DNA from: Bacteroidota bacterium
Lineage (GTDB): Bacteria; Bacteroidota; Bacteroidia; Palsa-965
NCBI GenBank assembly: GCA_003151415.1
Contig: PLXK01000243.1
Coordinates: 10,186 to 63,589 of the forward strand
DNA length: 53,404 nt
Direction: 5' to 3'
Below are positions 44,536-53,362 of the stretch, one piece after another. The stretch's first letter is position 1. The number at the start of each line of letters is the position of its first letter. Both the position numbers and the translations under genes were made by a program. The notes below the pieces were generated by a model that saw only the letters and a program-made list of their open reading frames with translations, searched no databases and was not told where the DNA came from.

Positions 44536-45018
44536 ATGAACACAAAAATCTTTAGTCTGGTTGCGGGCATTTCAGTTCTGCTGTTTTCGAGCTGCGGCAA
44601 TACGCAACAACCGGTAAAGGAAACAACGCCTGCCGTTGTAACCAAAACAGATACTGTTGTTGTTTCACAGGGGCTGAACTCGAAAGGGATCGGACGATTC
44701 AAAGATGTGGTACTGACACATCCTCTGAATGCGGAGATGACCGAAAAAGGAAATTCAATTTTTGATGCAAAATGCTCGGCTTGTCACAAGTTGACATCCG
44801 AGAAACTGGTTGGACCGGGATGGAAAGGCATCACCGACAGGCGCTCACCGGAGTGGGTCATGAATTTCATTACCAATACGGCCGTTATGTTGGATAAAGA
44901 TCTGGTCGCTCAGGCTGAAGTGGCAACCTGTATTGTCAGAATGCCCAGTCAGGATCTGAGCGATGAACAGGCGCGTCAGATTCTGGAATTCATGCGCAAG
45001 AACGACGGAAAACAATAA
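44536..45018 (+). CDS. c-type cytochrome lipoprotein
   Basis: A 160-residue lipoprotein with one haem c. The lipoprotein signal ends at LLFSSC (about residue 18), with a Thr/Pro/Val-rich spacer to about 55. The haem site is FDAKCSACHKLTSEKLVGPGW, with VRMPSQDLSDEQARQILEFM providing the likely Met ligand. This class I cytochrome with VGPGWKGI resembles short electron-carrier cytochromes on the periplasmic side of the outer or inner membrane. I start at 44536 because the longer frame (44425) lacks a signal. A palindrome lies upstream, and a hairpin (45083-45133) follows. Confidence 0.88.
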   Translation: MNTKIFSLVAGISVLLFSSCGNTQQPVKETTPAVVTKTDTVVVSQGLNSKGIGRFKDVVLTHPLNAEMTEKGNSIFDAKCSACHKLTSEKLVGPGWKGITDRRSPEWVMNFITNTAVMLDKDLVAQAEVATCIVRMPSQDLSDEQARQILEFMRKNDGKQ

Positions 45019-45082
45019 CCTGGATTTTTCCGCTTCAACGCTGGCTATTGCATCGTGGCGGATAATCTGAAGTTTCAATTTA

Positions 45083-45133
45083 CCCCCCTTTTAAACAAAT
45101 AAGGAAGCACTCATTTGTTTAAACGGGGCTTTT
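45083..45133. terminator. Inverted repeat between convergent genes
   Basis: Arms TTTAAACAAAT and ATTTGTTTAAA, extended by C-rich and G-rich ends (CCCC near 45085 and GGGG near 45125), with T tracts after the right arm. It lies between the cytochrome gene and the convergent broken lipoprotein gene. Confidence 0.6.
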
Positions 45134-45149
45134 CGTGAGCCCTTTGCAT

Positions 45150-45905
45150 TCAATTTTTCTGTTTATTTTCATAAGGAGCTCTCAACTCCAAAACAAGTCT
45201 TTTGGAAAGCTCATTAAACATTTCGAAATTTTCATTCCTGTCAGTCGATTCATCACCATTCTTTTTACGGATTTTAAAATCACCATCCACTTCTTCCATA
45301 TAACCTTCGTCGTTGTATTTCACTTTGCATCCTTTGAGGCAGGGTGTGTAATTTAAAACAAAAGTTGCAACGATTTCATTGGTTTGAATGCGGGTCACTT
45401 TAAATTGAGCTTCTGCCCCTTTGAAATAAAAATATTTCGGCAGCAGGTATTCACTTCCATCTTTGGCCGATTCAGGAATAACCTTGTTCGTATAATAATT
45501 AACCTGTTTGTAATCCACCAGCTCGAGGATCAGATCCGTTGATGGCTTCGTCGCGCTGTCCCGGGCGAATCTCTTCTCAAAAAGGGATCGGTCGTTCATT
45601 GTAAAATTCGCCTTGGTCAGAGCCATCTCAAGTGCAAAGTACATGATCCGGTTCTCGTAATTTTCTTCCTCAACGACCGTATTTTATTTGCTGGGTACCC
45701 TGAGCACCATGGAGCAGGCGGGGTTTGCTTTGAGGAATGCACTGAACGAAGTCTTCAGATAGGGCTCATCCGGTTTTTGATGAAACTTGAATGTTCCGTA
45801 TTGATAGACCGGAGGTTTGACTGTCCGGCAAGAAAAAAGGAATGCTGTCGTGCAGACAATCAGCATCAGCTGTTTTGCTTTCAGGAAGATAGGGCACTTA
45901 GCCAT
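45150..45905 (-). pseudogene. Lipoprotein gene interrupted by an in-frame TAA stop
   Basis: Two adjacent frames read as one gene. The first part starts at 45905 (MAKCPIFLKAKQLMLIVC), has a lipoprotein Cys (FLFSC), and ends SMVLRVPSK followed by TAA at 45684-45686. In the same frame the next codons read NTVVEEENYENRIMYFALEM and continue for about 160 residues (KANFTMNDRSLFEKRFARDS, KVTRIQTNEIVATFVLNY) to a stop at 45150. The second part has no signal of its own, and its first in-frame Met (45644) is inside the joined sequence. Intact versions would be about 250 residues. The family is not named with confidence. It is probably a nonsense mutation, and a sequencing error is possible. Confidence 0.75.
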
Positions 45906-46039
45906 GGCTGTGGTTTTAGGTTGAGAAAACACCCTTTGATCGGCCGGGTGATATACCCCTATAATGGTTGATTCGGAAAAAGATACGTAGTCGGAATCAA
46001 TTTAGAGAACTCCGAAAAAAGAAAAAGGTATTGGCTGGA

Positions 46040-46537
46040 TTATTTGGTTGCTCCGGACCTGAAATCCTGATTGCTGAAAGGACTTGCTTCAGGAATCTTT
46101 ATCACGTTAAACTCAAAGCCCGCTGCGGAATGACAATCGTTGCAGGTCTTGGTTAAAAGCATAAAACTTCTTTTAAAAAGAACCGGATCCTTCCTTTCAA
46201 TGGCCCTGTTTACACTATCCATTGCAGGATAGATCATGCCAAGGAGTTTAATTTCTTTTCTGTTGGTATCAAATTTCTGAAGATCTTCCAGCGTTTCTTT
46301 AATTTCCTGAATTTCAAAATCTGCCAGTTTCCAGTTTTCATTGAGTCCGGCAAACCAGAGTTTGGAATGATGGGCTTGTACACCACTCATAAATTCGCCG
46401 AAGCCCGGTTTATAGGTTTGGGCAATCCTGGTCTCAAGGCTGTCTACACGGTTTTGAAGAACCCGGTTCTGTACTACAGTTTGATTGCAACTAAAAAGAC
46501 CCAAAAAAGGAAGAGCCAGAACCAGGTGGTGTTTCAT
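46040..46537 (-). CDS. Haem-c lipoprotein, cytochrome c'-like helical family
   Basis: A 165-residue lipoprotein. The signal ends at LGLFSC (about residue 17). The middle is helical with QAHHSKLWFAGLNENWKLAD and FEIQEIKETLEDLQKFDTNR. A CNDCH haem site (TKTCNDCHSAAGFEFNV) lies near residue 133, at the C-terminal end of the helices, as in cytochrome c' where the haem motif is late. The tail ends EFNVIKIPEASPFSNQDF. A periplasmic haem protein for electron transfer or gas binding is plausible. It is convergent or tandem with other short genes and has no clear partner. Confidence 0.8.
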   Translation of the reverse strand: MKHHLVLALPFLGLFSCNQTVVQNRVLQNRVDSLETRIAQTYKPGFGEFMSGVQAHHSKLWFAGLNENWKLADFEIQEIKETLEDLQKFDTNRKEIKLLGMIYPAMDSVNRAIERKDPVLFKRSFMLLTKTCNDCHSAAGFEFNVIKIPEASPFSNQDFRSGATK

Positions 46538-46684
46538 TTGGAAATTGTTTGGTTGACAGAATTTGAATTTCTCCGGTTATACCTCCATCAGCTTCCCTTA
46601 CAGATTTTTTTGGGAGGGTGATGGGCTATAGATCAAAGATACAAATCCGTAACAATTTTCTGGGTGTGCGGGGTGTGCAAAAAA

Positions 46685-46715
46685 GAGAGGAAGCTTTTTT
46701 TAAAAACTTCCTCTC
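46685..46715 (-). terminator. Intrinsic terminator of the lipocalin-like gene
   Basis: Arms GAGAGGAAG and CTTCCTCTC surround a T-rich then A-rich centre. On the minus strand it is followed by a TTTT run, 36 bp after the stop of the gene at 46751. Confidence 0.7.
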
Positions 46716-46750
46716 CGGGAAATAAATCTTCGGGCAGTCATTCTCTTTAT

Positions 46751-47185
46751 TTACTTCACTTGAAAATGAAGGAAAAAGGTATCACCTCCGTCATAACGGG
46801 TCAGCCACAATTCTTTTTCTGACAAGCGGTCGATCACATAGCTGTTTGTGCCATTGTTGATATTGATGCTTACACTTTTCTTGCTGTCGCTGAACGACCA
46901 GGTTCCATCGCTTGTGGTGCTGGCCGGAAAGCCGAAAATAACCCCGGATAAGGTTTGTGCAATGGATCCGTTGTCATGAAAAATCCACTCCGACGAGCTG
47001 CCGGACATGTCGATGGTTACATCATTCTTTTCATATTTGACCAAAATCCAGTCCTGGGTGAGCCGGGCTTGTCTGGTGTGGAAGGAAATCAGCGGATCGT
47101 CAGGTCCTTTCTTCACACAACCCATGGCGGAACTCAACAGAAGGCCAATGAACATGGCCATGCAAATTTGTTTCAGTGTTTTCAT
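46751..47185 (-). CDS. Lipocalin-like lipoprotein, unknown function
   Basis: A 144-residue lipoprotein. The signal ends LSSAMGC (Cys near residue 23). The rest is a short beta-rich domain with DWILVKYEKNDVTIDMSGSS, EWIFHDNGSIAQTLSG and GTWSFSDSKKSVSININNG, then ELWLTRYDGGDTFFLHFQ. This W...F...G pattern fits the small lipocalin-like domains common in Bacteroidota lipoproteins. Function is unknown. A terminator lies 36 bp downstream. Confidence 0.75.
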   Translation of the reverse strand: MKTLKQICMAMFIGLLLSSAMGCVKKGPDDPLISFHTRQARLTQDWILVKYEKNDVTIDMSGSSSEWIFHDNGSIAQTLSGVIFGFPASTTSDGTWSFSDSKKSVSININNGTNSYVIDRLSEKELWLTRYDGGDTFFLHFQVK

Positions 47186-47747
47186 AATTTTCAGATATTG
47201 TTTTAGGTTTTAAAGCAAAATTACCCCATTGATTTCGGACAAATCTGTTTATTCGCCAGTGCAGGAAATTAAGACGACAAAACGAGTTATTTAAGGCTTG
47301 CAGAAACAGAAACCATGGGATACAGAAGATGAAACCTTTGATTTGAAAAAAGGCCCTGTATTGCATTCATTTCATTGAAAGAGTACGGAGGCAAAAATAT
47401 ATATTGTTTTATTGAAAATTAACATACAATCGCACTGAAATTAAAAAAATTTTCAGTTATTAAAGTGTACCTTTGAAGTGTATAGATACGGCTATATAAA
47501 TATGCTTCAAAACAGAAGCAGGATGAAATAATCCGAAATGAAACGGGGCTGCAGGAACATTCCAAATTTGCAGTAAAACTATTTCCAGCGTTATTAACCT
47601 CCGCGATCAGCAATCACAAACCTAACTTGATACGGCATCCAGCCAGGCTTGAAGGATGCTTATTGAACGTTGGCGGACAACAAAGAACAGAAGGTGTGAA
47701 AATCAGACCCGATTGAATCATTCATTTTAGAGTATCAGAACGGCACC
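47186..47747. other. Long intergenic region upstream of the hybrid sensor gene
   Basis: About 560 bp of AT-rich DNA between divergent genes. It contains a TACCTTTG promoter candidate (47468-47475). No gene or RNA was recognised. The length leaves room for regulatory sites for the 1399-residue sensor. Confidence 0.5.
47468..47475 (+). promoter_or_regulatory. Candidate -7 element (TACCTTTG)
   Basis: A perfect TAnnTTTG match in AT-rich DNA, 272 bp before the sensor start. The distance leaves a long 5' leader if it is used. Confidence 0.35.
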
Positions 47748-50700
47748 ATGAAATCAAGAGCAGCGATTAAAAAGAAAAAAACAGCCGTGATACTAAGCTC
47801 TGAGGACACTCACTTTCCGATTGTAGCCATAGGCGCCTCAGCGGGAGGACTGGAGGCCATGAGCGCTCTTTTGAAATCTTTGCCTGTCAACACAGGTATG
47901 GCTTATATTTATGTCCAGCACCTGAGCCCCGACCACAAGAGTTTTCTTGCCTCCATTTTGGCAAAGATAACCAAGATGAAGGTTCAGGAAATCACAAACA
48001 TGGAACACATGGAGCCCAACCATGTTTATGTCATTCCGCATGACAAGGGCATCCAGGTTACAGACGGACACATTCAATTGCTTCCCCGCCCTAAAAACAG
48101 TTCCACAAATGTTTCCATTGATGTTCTTTTTTCTTCTCTTGCACATACTCACAAAGAGAAAGTCATCGGTGTCATTCTTTCCGGAAATGCAAACGACGGC
48201 ACCCGGGGGCTGAGGGCCATCAAAGCCTGCGGGGGACTTACCTTTGCACAAAATGATTCCGCCCAGTCGCCAAGCATGCCCAATTCAGCCATTGCAGCCG
48301 ATGTTGTCGATTTCGTTCTGTCGCCCCAAGGAATTGCCCGAAAACTGGCTCAAATCAGTAAAAAAGGCTTCCCTGTGCTTGCCGCGAAAGATTTGCCAAA
48401 CGTAAACATTGTCGCAGACAATGACCCGGACCTGAAAGTCATTTTTGATCTTTTGCACAAAAAAACCGGAGTGGATTTCCAGCACTACAAGATGCCGACC
48501 ATCAAGAGAAGACTGAAACACAAAATGCTTCAGTCGGGTATAAAATCTGTCAAGGAGTATTCGAAACTTCTTCTCAAAAAAAACAATGAAATCGAAATCC
48601 TTTATAAGGATTTGCTGATCAATGTAACCAGCTTTTTCAGGGATGAAGAGGCGTTTCGTTATTTAAAAAAGGCTTTCTTTGCTAAACTGCTGAAGAACAA
48701 AGCTTCTGATGAAACGCTGAGGATATGGGTTCCGGCCTGTTCCACCGGAGAGGAAGCCTATTCCTTTGCCATGATGCTCACCGAACTCCAGGATCTCAGG
48801 ACGAAGAAAATACCCATCCAGATTTTTGCCACCGATCTCAGTGAACAGGCCATCAACCAGGCGCGGATGGGAGAATATTCACACGGCGACGTGAAGCGCA
48901 TTTCAAAAAAACGGCTGGAACGATTCTTTACTAAAAACGACGACAAATACCGCATATCCAAAGAGCTAAGGGATATGTGCGTATTTGCACCTCACAATAT
49001 TTTGAGAGACCCTCCTTTTTCACGCATGGATTTCATCAGCTGCTGCAATCTTCTGATTTATTTTGACATTCCCGCTCAAAAAAAGGTTTTTGCCACTTTG
49101 CATTTTGCCTTGAAAGACGGGGGATATTTGATGCTTGGCAAAGCAGAGACAACTGGCACGGCCTCGCAGCATTTCAACCGGATAAACAACAAATTCAAAA
49201 TTTATTCACGCAAAAAGAATACTGGCATCCCAAAAATGCTGGACCTGACACCGCATTTCCGGAGACAAAATCCAAGCGACAAAAAAACAAGTCTGCCTTC
49301 CAAAGCACTCAGAACCAACCCGACGGAAATTGAAAACGCGATTGATTCTGTGCTTCTGGCCAACTATATGCCGGCATGTGCTGTTGTCAACAAAGACATG
49401 GAAATCCTGCAATTCAGAGGCTCCAGTTTTCTTTACCTCACACATCATCCTGGAAAAGCCAGTCTGAATATCCTGAAAATGACGCGGCCCGAGTTTGCCT
49501 ACGAGCTCCGGAATGCCATTCACAAGGCGCTAAAAACAAAACAACCTGTACACAAGTCTGGCATTGAAATTAAAATCGAGTCCACCTTTCATCTGATGTC
49601 ATTGGAGGTGCGCCCACTCAAAATAGAGTCAGAGGAGCCCCTCCTGCTTGTTATTTTCACATTGCTGGGTCAGGTCGAAAAACTTATTGAAAACAGCAAA
49701 GACAGAAAAAACAGTTCGACCCTGAAAGACCGGAAAATAAAAAAACTGACAGACGAATTGACCAATGTGCGCTCTGAAATGAATGCCATTCTTGAATCCC
49801 AGGAAACCACTTACGAAGAATTGCAAGCTGCCAATGAAGAAATCGTTTCAACCAACGAAGAGTTCCAGACACTGAACGAAGAACTCGAAACCTCGAAAGA
49901 GGAAATTGAAGCCACAAATGAAGAACTGATTTCTACCAACCACGAATTGCAGATGCGCAATGATCTGTTGACCGAATCGTATGAATACGCGGAAGCCATT
50001 ATTGCCACGATCCACGAACCCATGCTTGTGATCAACAAGAGCTTTCACATCAAATCAGCTAACAAATCGTTTTACACCAAATTTCAGGTGAATAAAGAGG
50101 AAACAGAAGGCCAATTTCTTTTTGACCTGGGCAACAAGCAGTGGAACATTCCCAAACTGCGTGAACTGCTCCATGACATCCTTTCAAAAAACAGGAGCTT
50201 CAAAAACTTTGAGGTAACACATATCTTTCCAGGTATTGGAGAAAAAATCATGATCCTCAATGCCCACTTAATTGTCCAGAAAATTCACTGCGAACAACTC
50301 ATCCTTCTGGCCATAGAAGACATTACCGAACGATCGCGTTATTATCTGAAAGAAAAGGCCCTTCATAAGCTTGAGAGCCAGATATCCGATCTGGCCGTGA
50401 AATCAAAGCAACAGTTTTTATCTAACATGAGCCATGAAATCAGAACCCCGATGAATTCAATCATTGGATTTACCAATGTCATTCTGAAGACAGAACTCAA
50501 TAAAAAACAAAAAGAATACATCAACGCCATCAAGGTATCGGGCGATGCCCTGATTGTTTTAATCAACGACATACTTGATCTTGCCAAAGTCGATTCCGGA
50601 AAGATGAAATTTGAACAAACCCCGTTCAATTTGTTCGTATCCGTAACGAATATGCTGCATGTGTTTGAAACAAAATTCCAGGAAAAGAATCTGGAACTGG

Positions 50701-51947
50701 TCACACAAGTTGGCAATGACATTCCGGATGTATTGGTGGGCGATCCCGTGCGTTTGCGTCAAATCATATTAAACCTCATCAGCAATGCCATTAAATTCAC
50801 AGAAACCGGGAAAATAAGCGTCAAAATACGCCTTTTAAAGGAAGACCGTACAAAAGTGAGCCTTGAATTTCTGATCACCGATACAGGAATCGGAATCGCT
50901 GAAAACAGACTTGTTCATATTTTTGACGATTTCGAACAGGCGACAAGCGACACGTCGAAATTGTATGGAGGAACAGGGCTGGGACTTGCCATCGTCAAAC
51001 AACTTGTGGAAAGACAAGGCGGAAAGCTCATTGTAAAAAGCTCACCCGGCAAAGGATCTACGTTTGGTTTTACTTTGGGCTTCAAGAAGACAAAAATAAA
51101 ATTGCATGTTGAAACTGAAGAAACCCAGGCTTTCGAAACGAGACCGGGCCATGTCAAAATATTGGTTGTCGAGGACATTGTGCTGAATCAGCTTTTAATG
51201 AAAACCCTTATTGGAGAATTTGGTTTCGATCTCGACATTGCCGGCAATGGGAAAATTGCCATAGAAAAACTGAAAACAACTGACTACGATATCATTTTAA
51301 TGGATCTGCAAATGCCGGAAATGGATGGATTTTCAGCCACCTCATACATCCGCAAGACTATGAACCTGAAGGTGCCCATCATCGCCCTGACGGCCGATGT
51401 CACCTCTGTGGATCTTGCTAAATGCAAAGCCGTAGGAATGAATGATTACATATCCAAACCGGTAGATGAGAAACTGCTTTATTCAAAAATCATCAAATAC
51501 CTGAAAAAATCAAGCCAGAACGATTCTCTTGCCGATATCCCCATTCCGAACACATTATCTACTGGAACCTGCATCAACCTGGATTACCTGAAGGAATTGA
51601 CAAAAAACAATTCCGGAATGATCAATGAACTCATTGAAATATACCTGGAAGAGACACCTGAGTTGATTCACACAATGAAACTTGCTATTGCCGACAGAAA
51701 CTGGGAAGCCCTGGGAATGGCGGCTCATTCCATTCTGCCCTCTTTTTCAATCATGGGTATCAATAAAACATTCGAAAACCAGACACTGGAAATTCAGGAG
51801 TGTGCGAATAACCTTCGCGACGGCATTGCAAGCGGGGCATCTAAGAAAAAAACAACCGACTTGCTGATTAAACACTTTGCCGATGTGGAAATCATTTGTT
51901 CACAAGCTTGCAGGGAATTGAATCTGGTACTTGTTTCAAAGAAATAA
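47748..51947 (+). CDS. CheB-CheR-PAS-histidine kinase-receiver-Hpt hybrid sensor
   Basis: A 1399-residue fusion. An N-terminal CheB methylesterase (about 20-210; Ser31 in IGASAGG, VQHLSPDH, ILSGNANDGTRG) is followed by a CheR methyltransferase (about 220-490; WVPACSTGEEAYSFAMM, IFATDLSEQAINQAR, NLLIYFDIP). Next comes a long Glu/Leu coiled coil with NEE/TNEE heptads (about 640-750), a PAS domain and HisKA with His896 in SNMSHEIRTPMNS. The ATPase has DTGIGIAE and GGTGLGLAIVKQL. A receiver with Asp1186 in ILMDLQMPEMDG and an Hpt domain with His1327 in AAHSILPSFSIMG complete a phosphorelay. There are no membrane segments, so it is cytoplasmic. Signal and output are unknown. Confidence 0.93.
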   Translation: MKSRAAIKKKKTAVILSSEDTHFPIVAIGASAGGLEAMSALLKSLPVNTGMAYIYVQHLSPDHKSFLASILAKITKMKVQEITNMEHMEPNHVYVIPHDKGIQVTDGHIQLLPRPKNSSTNVSIDVLFSSLAHTHKEKVIGVILSGNANDGTRGLRAIKACGGLTFAQNDSAQSPSMPNSAIAADVVDFVLSPQGIARKLAQISKKGFPVLAAKDLPNVNIVADNDPDLKVIFDLLHKKTGVDFQHYKMPTIKRRLKHKMLQSGIKSVKEYSKLLLKKNNEIEILYKDLLINVTSFFRDEEAFRYLKKAFFAKLLKNKASDETLRIWVPACSTGEEAYSFAMMLTELQDLRTKKIPIQIFATDLSEQAINQARMGEYSHGDVKRISKKRLERFFTKNDDKYRISKELRDMCVFAPHNILRDPPFSRMDFISCCNLLIYFDIPAQKKVFATLHFALKDGGYLMLGKAETTGTASQHFNRINNKFKIYSRKKNTGIPKMLDLTPHFRRQNPSDKKTSLPSKALRTNPTEIENAIDSVLLANYMPACAVVNKDMEILQFRGSSFLYLTHHPGKASLNILKMTRPEFAYELRNAIHKALKTKQPVHKSGIEIKIESTFHLMSLEVRPLKIESEEPLLLVIFTLLGQVEKLIENSKDRKNSSTLKDRKIKKLTDELTNVRSEMNAILESQETTYEELQAANEEIVSTNEEFQTLNEELETSKEEIEATNEELISTNHELQMRNDLLTESYEYAEAIIATIHEPMLVINKSFHIKSANKSFYTKFQVNKEETEGQFLFDLGNKQWNIPKLRELLHDILSKNRSFKNFEVTHIFPGIGEKIMILNAHLIVQKIHCEQLILLAIEDITERSRYYLKEKALHKLESQISDLAVKSKQQFLSNMSHEIRTPMNSIIGFTNVILKTELNKKQKEYINAIKVSGDALIVLINDILDLAKVDSGKMKFEQTPFNLFVSVTNMLHVFETKFQEKNLELVTQVGNDIPDVLVGDPVRLRQIILNLISNAIKFTETGKISVKIRLLKEDRTKVSLEFLITDTGIGIAENRLVHIFDDFEQATSDTSKLYGGTGLGLAIVKQLVERQGGKLIVKSSPGKGSTFGFTLGFKKTKIKLHVETEETQAFETRPGHVKILVVEDIVLNQLLMKTLIGEFGFDLDIAGNGKIAIEKLKTTDYDIILMDLQMPEMDGFSATSYIRKTMNLKVPIIALTADVTSVDLAKCKAVGMNDYISKPVDEKLLYSKIIKYLKKSSQNDSLADIPIPNTLSTGTCINLDYLKELTKNNSGMINELIEIYLEETPELIHTMKLAIADRNWEALGMAAHSILPSFSIMGINKTFENQTLEIQECANNLRDGIASGASKKKTTDLLIKHFADVEIICSQACRELNLVLVSKK

Positions 51948-52011
51948 GCGATTCGGATTGCAACAATTTTTTCTTCCTCTTTTAGTGTGAAAATTATTTA
52001 TTCGGCAAATA

Positions 52012-52055
52012 AAAAACCTTGAATGGATTCGTCTCCGAATCTCTTCAAGGTTTTT
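52012..52055. terminator. Bidirectional intrinsic terminator
   Basis: Arms AAAAACCTTGAA and TTCAAGGTTTTT enclose an inner GATTCG/CGAATC pair, with A/T runs on both sides. It lies between the convergent hybrid sensor and response regulator genes and can serve both. Confidence 0.85.
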
Positions 52056-52090
52056 CCATATTATTCAATCCAAAGTACGAATCAAAGGTA

Positions 52091-52522
52091 TCACCAGTCC
52101 CAAACAACAAGCTCCTTGAGTTCTGAGTGCAAATGAAATATCTGTTTGACAGAATGTTTCAGCCGCAAAAAGGTCGTTTCATTCTTCACTATAAAATTAA
52201 AGGCATTGTAACTGATACAGTTTAGAGCCATTTCGACGTTTTCGAAAGCAGAAATGATGATCACCTGGATGTTTGGATCTGTATGTTTGATTTCTGCAAG
52301 AATGGCCAGGCCATCTTTTGCATCCTTCTTTTTGCTGTTCAAAAAATAATCCAGCACAATCACATCCGGCTTTTCCGAGAGATGCAGCAGACAATCCTCT
52401 CCCGTTGTGAATGAAGTAATTTCGATATCCGTATTTTTTGCAAACTGATTTTCCAGCACCTTCAGATACATGGGGTCATCATCGACAAGAAATATTTTAA
52501 TTTTGGGTTTTTCTATCATCAT
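52091..52522 (-). CDS. Single-domain response regulator (receiver only)
   Basis: A 143-residue receiver protein without an output domain. It starts IKIFLVDDDPMYLKVLENQF. The phosphorylated Asp is in KPDVIVLDYFLNSKKKDAKD, and the switch Ser/Thr is in IQVIIISAFENVEMAL. The conserved Lys lies in AFNFIVKNETTF. Without an effector domain it may relay phosphate to or from other proteins. It is convergent with the 1399-residue sensor, which has an Hpt domain that could donate to it; pairing is an inference from distance only. A promoter candidate lies 46 bp upstream. Confidence 0.87.
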   Translation of the reverse strand: MMIEKPKIKIFLVDDDPMYLKVLENQFAKNTDIEITSFTTGEDCLLHLSEKPDVIVLDYFLNSKKKDAKDGLAILAEIKHTDPNIQVIIISAFENVEMALNCISYNAFNFIVKNETTFLRLKHSVKQIFHLHSELKELVVWDW

Positions 52523-52567
52523 GGAGTCCTGGATTTAGCGTTGAACGATCAGTACGAAGGGTCAGAA

Positions 52568-52575
52568 CAAATCTA
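52568..52575 (-). promoter_or_regulatory. Candidate -7 element (TAGATTTG)
   Basis: TAnnTTTG on the minus strand, 46 bp before the receiver start. The nearest TTG is too close for a standard -33. Confidence 0.3.
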
Positions 52576-52707
52576 AGCGCCGCTCTTTCAATTTTGGAAT
52601 CTATTCGATCAGAGGGTGTTTTTACCAGTCAGGAAGTAAATAAAACCCTTTCTACAAGCAAATACACAAGAACATCCTGTTCTTTAAAACAACAATTCCT
52701 TTCAATA

Positions 52708-52743
52708 AAAAAGACGTTTGACCATTGAGCCAAACGTCTTTTT
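52708..52743 (-). terminator. Intrinsic terminator of the lipoprotein gene
   Basis: Arms AAAAAGACGTTTG and CAAACGTCTTTTT with a 10-base loop, starting 16 bp past the stop of the minus-strand gene at 52760. Confidence 0.85.
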
Positions 52744-52759
52744 CAACTTCCTGAATTTG

Positions 52760-53362
52760 TTAAGCCAGGTTAACGATATCCAAAACAACAAGAATGGCGA
52801 AAATAGCACCGCCAATCCATGTAAAATCCAACAAAAGAGTAATCCAGAAATTCAAGGTGATGGCTTTGCTGTCGTGCAAATAAACAGGAATGAGGTTAAT
52901 CAAGGGAAACAGACAAAGAATGATCATGACAATCAGATTGGCATCACTATCTCCTTTGACCGCGCGTTTGCCCGCCTTTTTCAGGCTCACCGCCTGAATG
53001 AAAGGAATGTTCGTTTTCAGGGTTCCAGGCATTACCCCCATTGCGGGCGCTGCCCCAGGCTGAGCCTGTTTCAAAAGATGTTTTTCGGACTTTTTCTCTG
53101 CACTTTTGCTTGTCCTGATTTCAGGCTGGGCAATAAGTGCTTTGGACGTTTCAGGCACAACATCCACCTGTCCGGCTGCAACGGCTGTTTTGGGTTCGGA
53201 AGAGATCTCTGCCTTTTTCTCTTTTCGGGCAATCAGCTGATTATTCTTCGTACTGGTTGCAAAATAATAACCACTTCGGTAATGTCTTTTTGCAAGAGAC
53301 ATTTCAGTACTGCAGGAAGCAAGGATCAGGGCTCCACCCAAAAAAGCTAGTATTTTTTTCAT
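52760..53362 (-). CDS. Lipoprotein with KRHYRSGYY motif and C-terminal YqaE/Pmp3-like membrane domain
   Basis: A 200-residue protein. The signal MKKILAFLGGALILASC gives a lipoprotein Cys at 17 and is followed by SLAKRHYRSGYYFATSTKNN, the same KRHYRSGYY motif as in the protein at 5976-6593. A charged Ala/Lys-rich linker runs to about 135. The C-terminal domain has two helices (ANLIVMIILCLFPLINLIPV and WITLLLDFTWIGGAIFAILV) separated by a short polar loop, in the style of the YqaE/Pmp3 stress proteins. It is therefore the same N-terminal module with another small stress membrane protein. An envelope stress role is inferred. The YqaE resemblance is moderate. Confidence 0.68.
   Translation of the reverse strand: MKKILAFLGGALILASCSTEMSLAKRHYRSGYYFATSTKNNQLIARKEKKAEISSEPKTAVAAGQVDVVPETSKALIAQPEIRTSKSAEKKSEKHLLKQAQPGAAPAMGVMPGTLKTNIPFIQAVSLKKAGKRAVKGDSDANLIVMIILCLFPLINLIPVYLHDSKAITLNFWITLLLDFTWIGGAIFAILVVLDIVNLA

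Noticed and set aside
45684-45932. A separate short lipoprotein gene
   Set aside because: It continues in the same frame past a single TAA into the next frame, so the two are parts of one interrupted gene.
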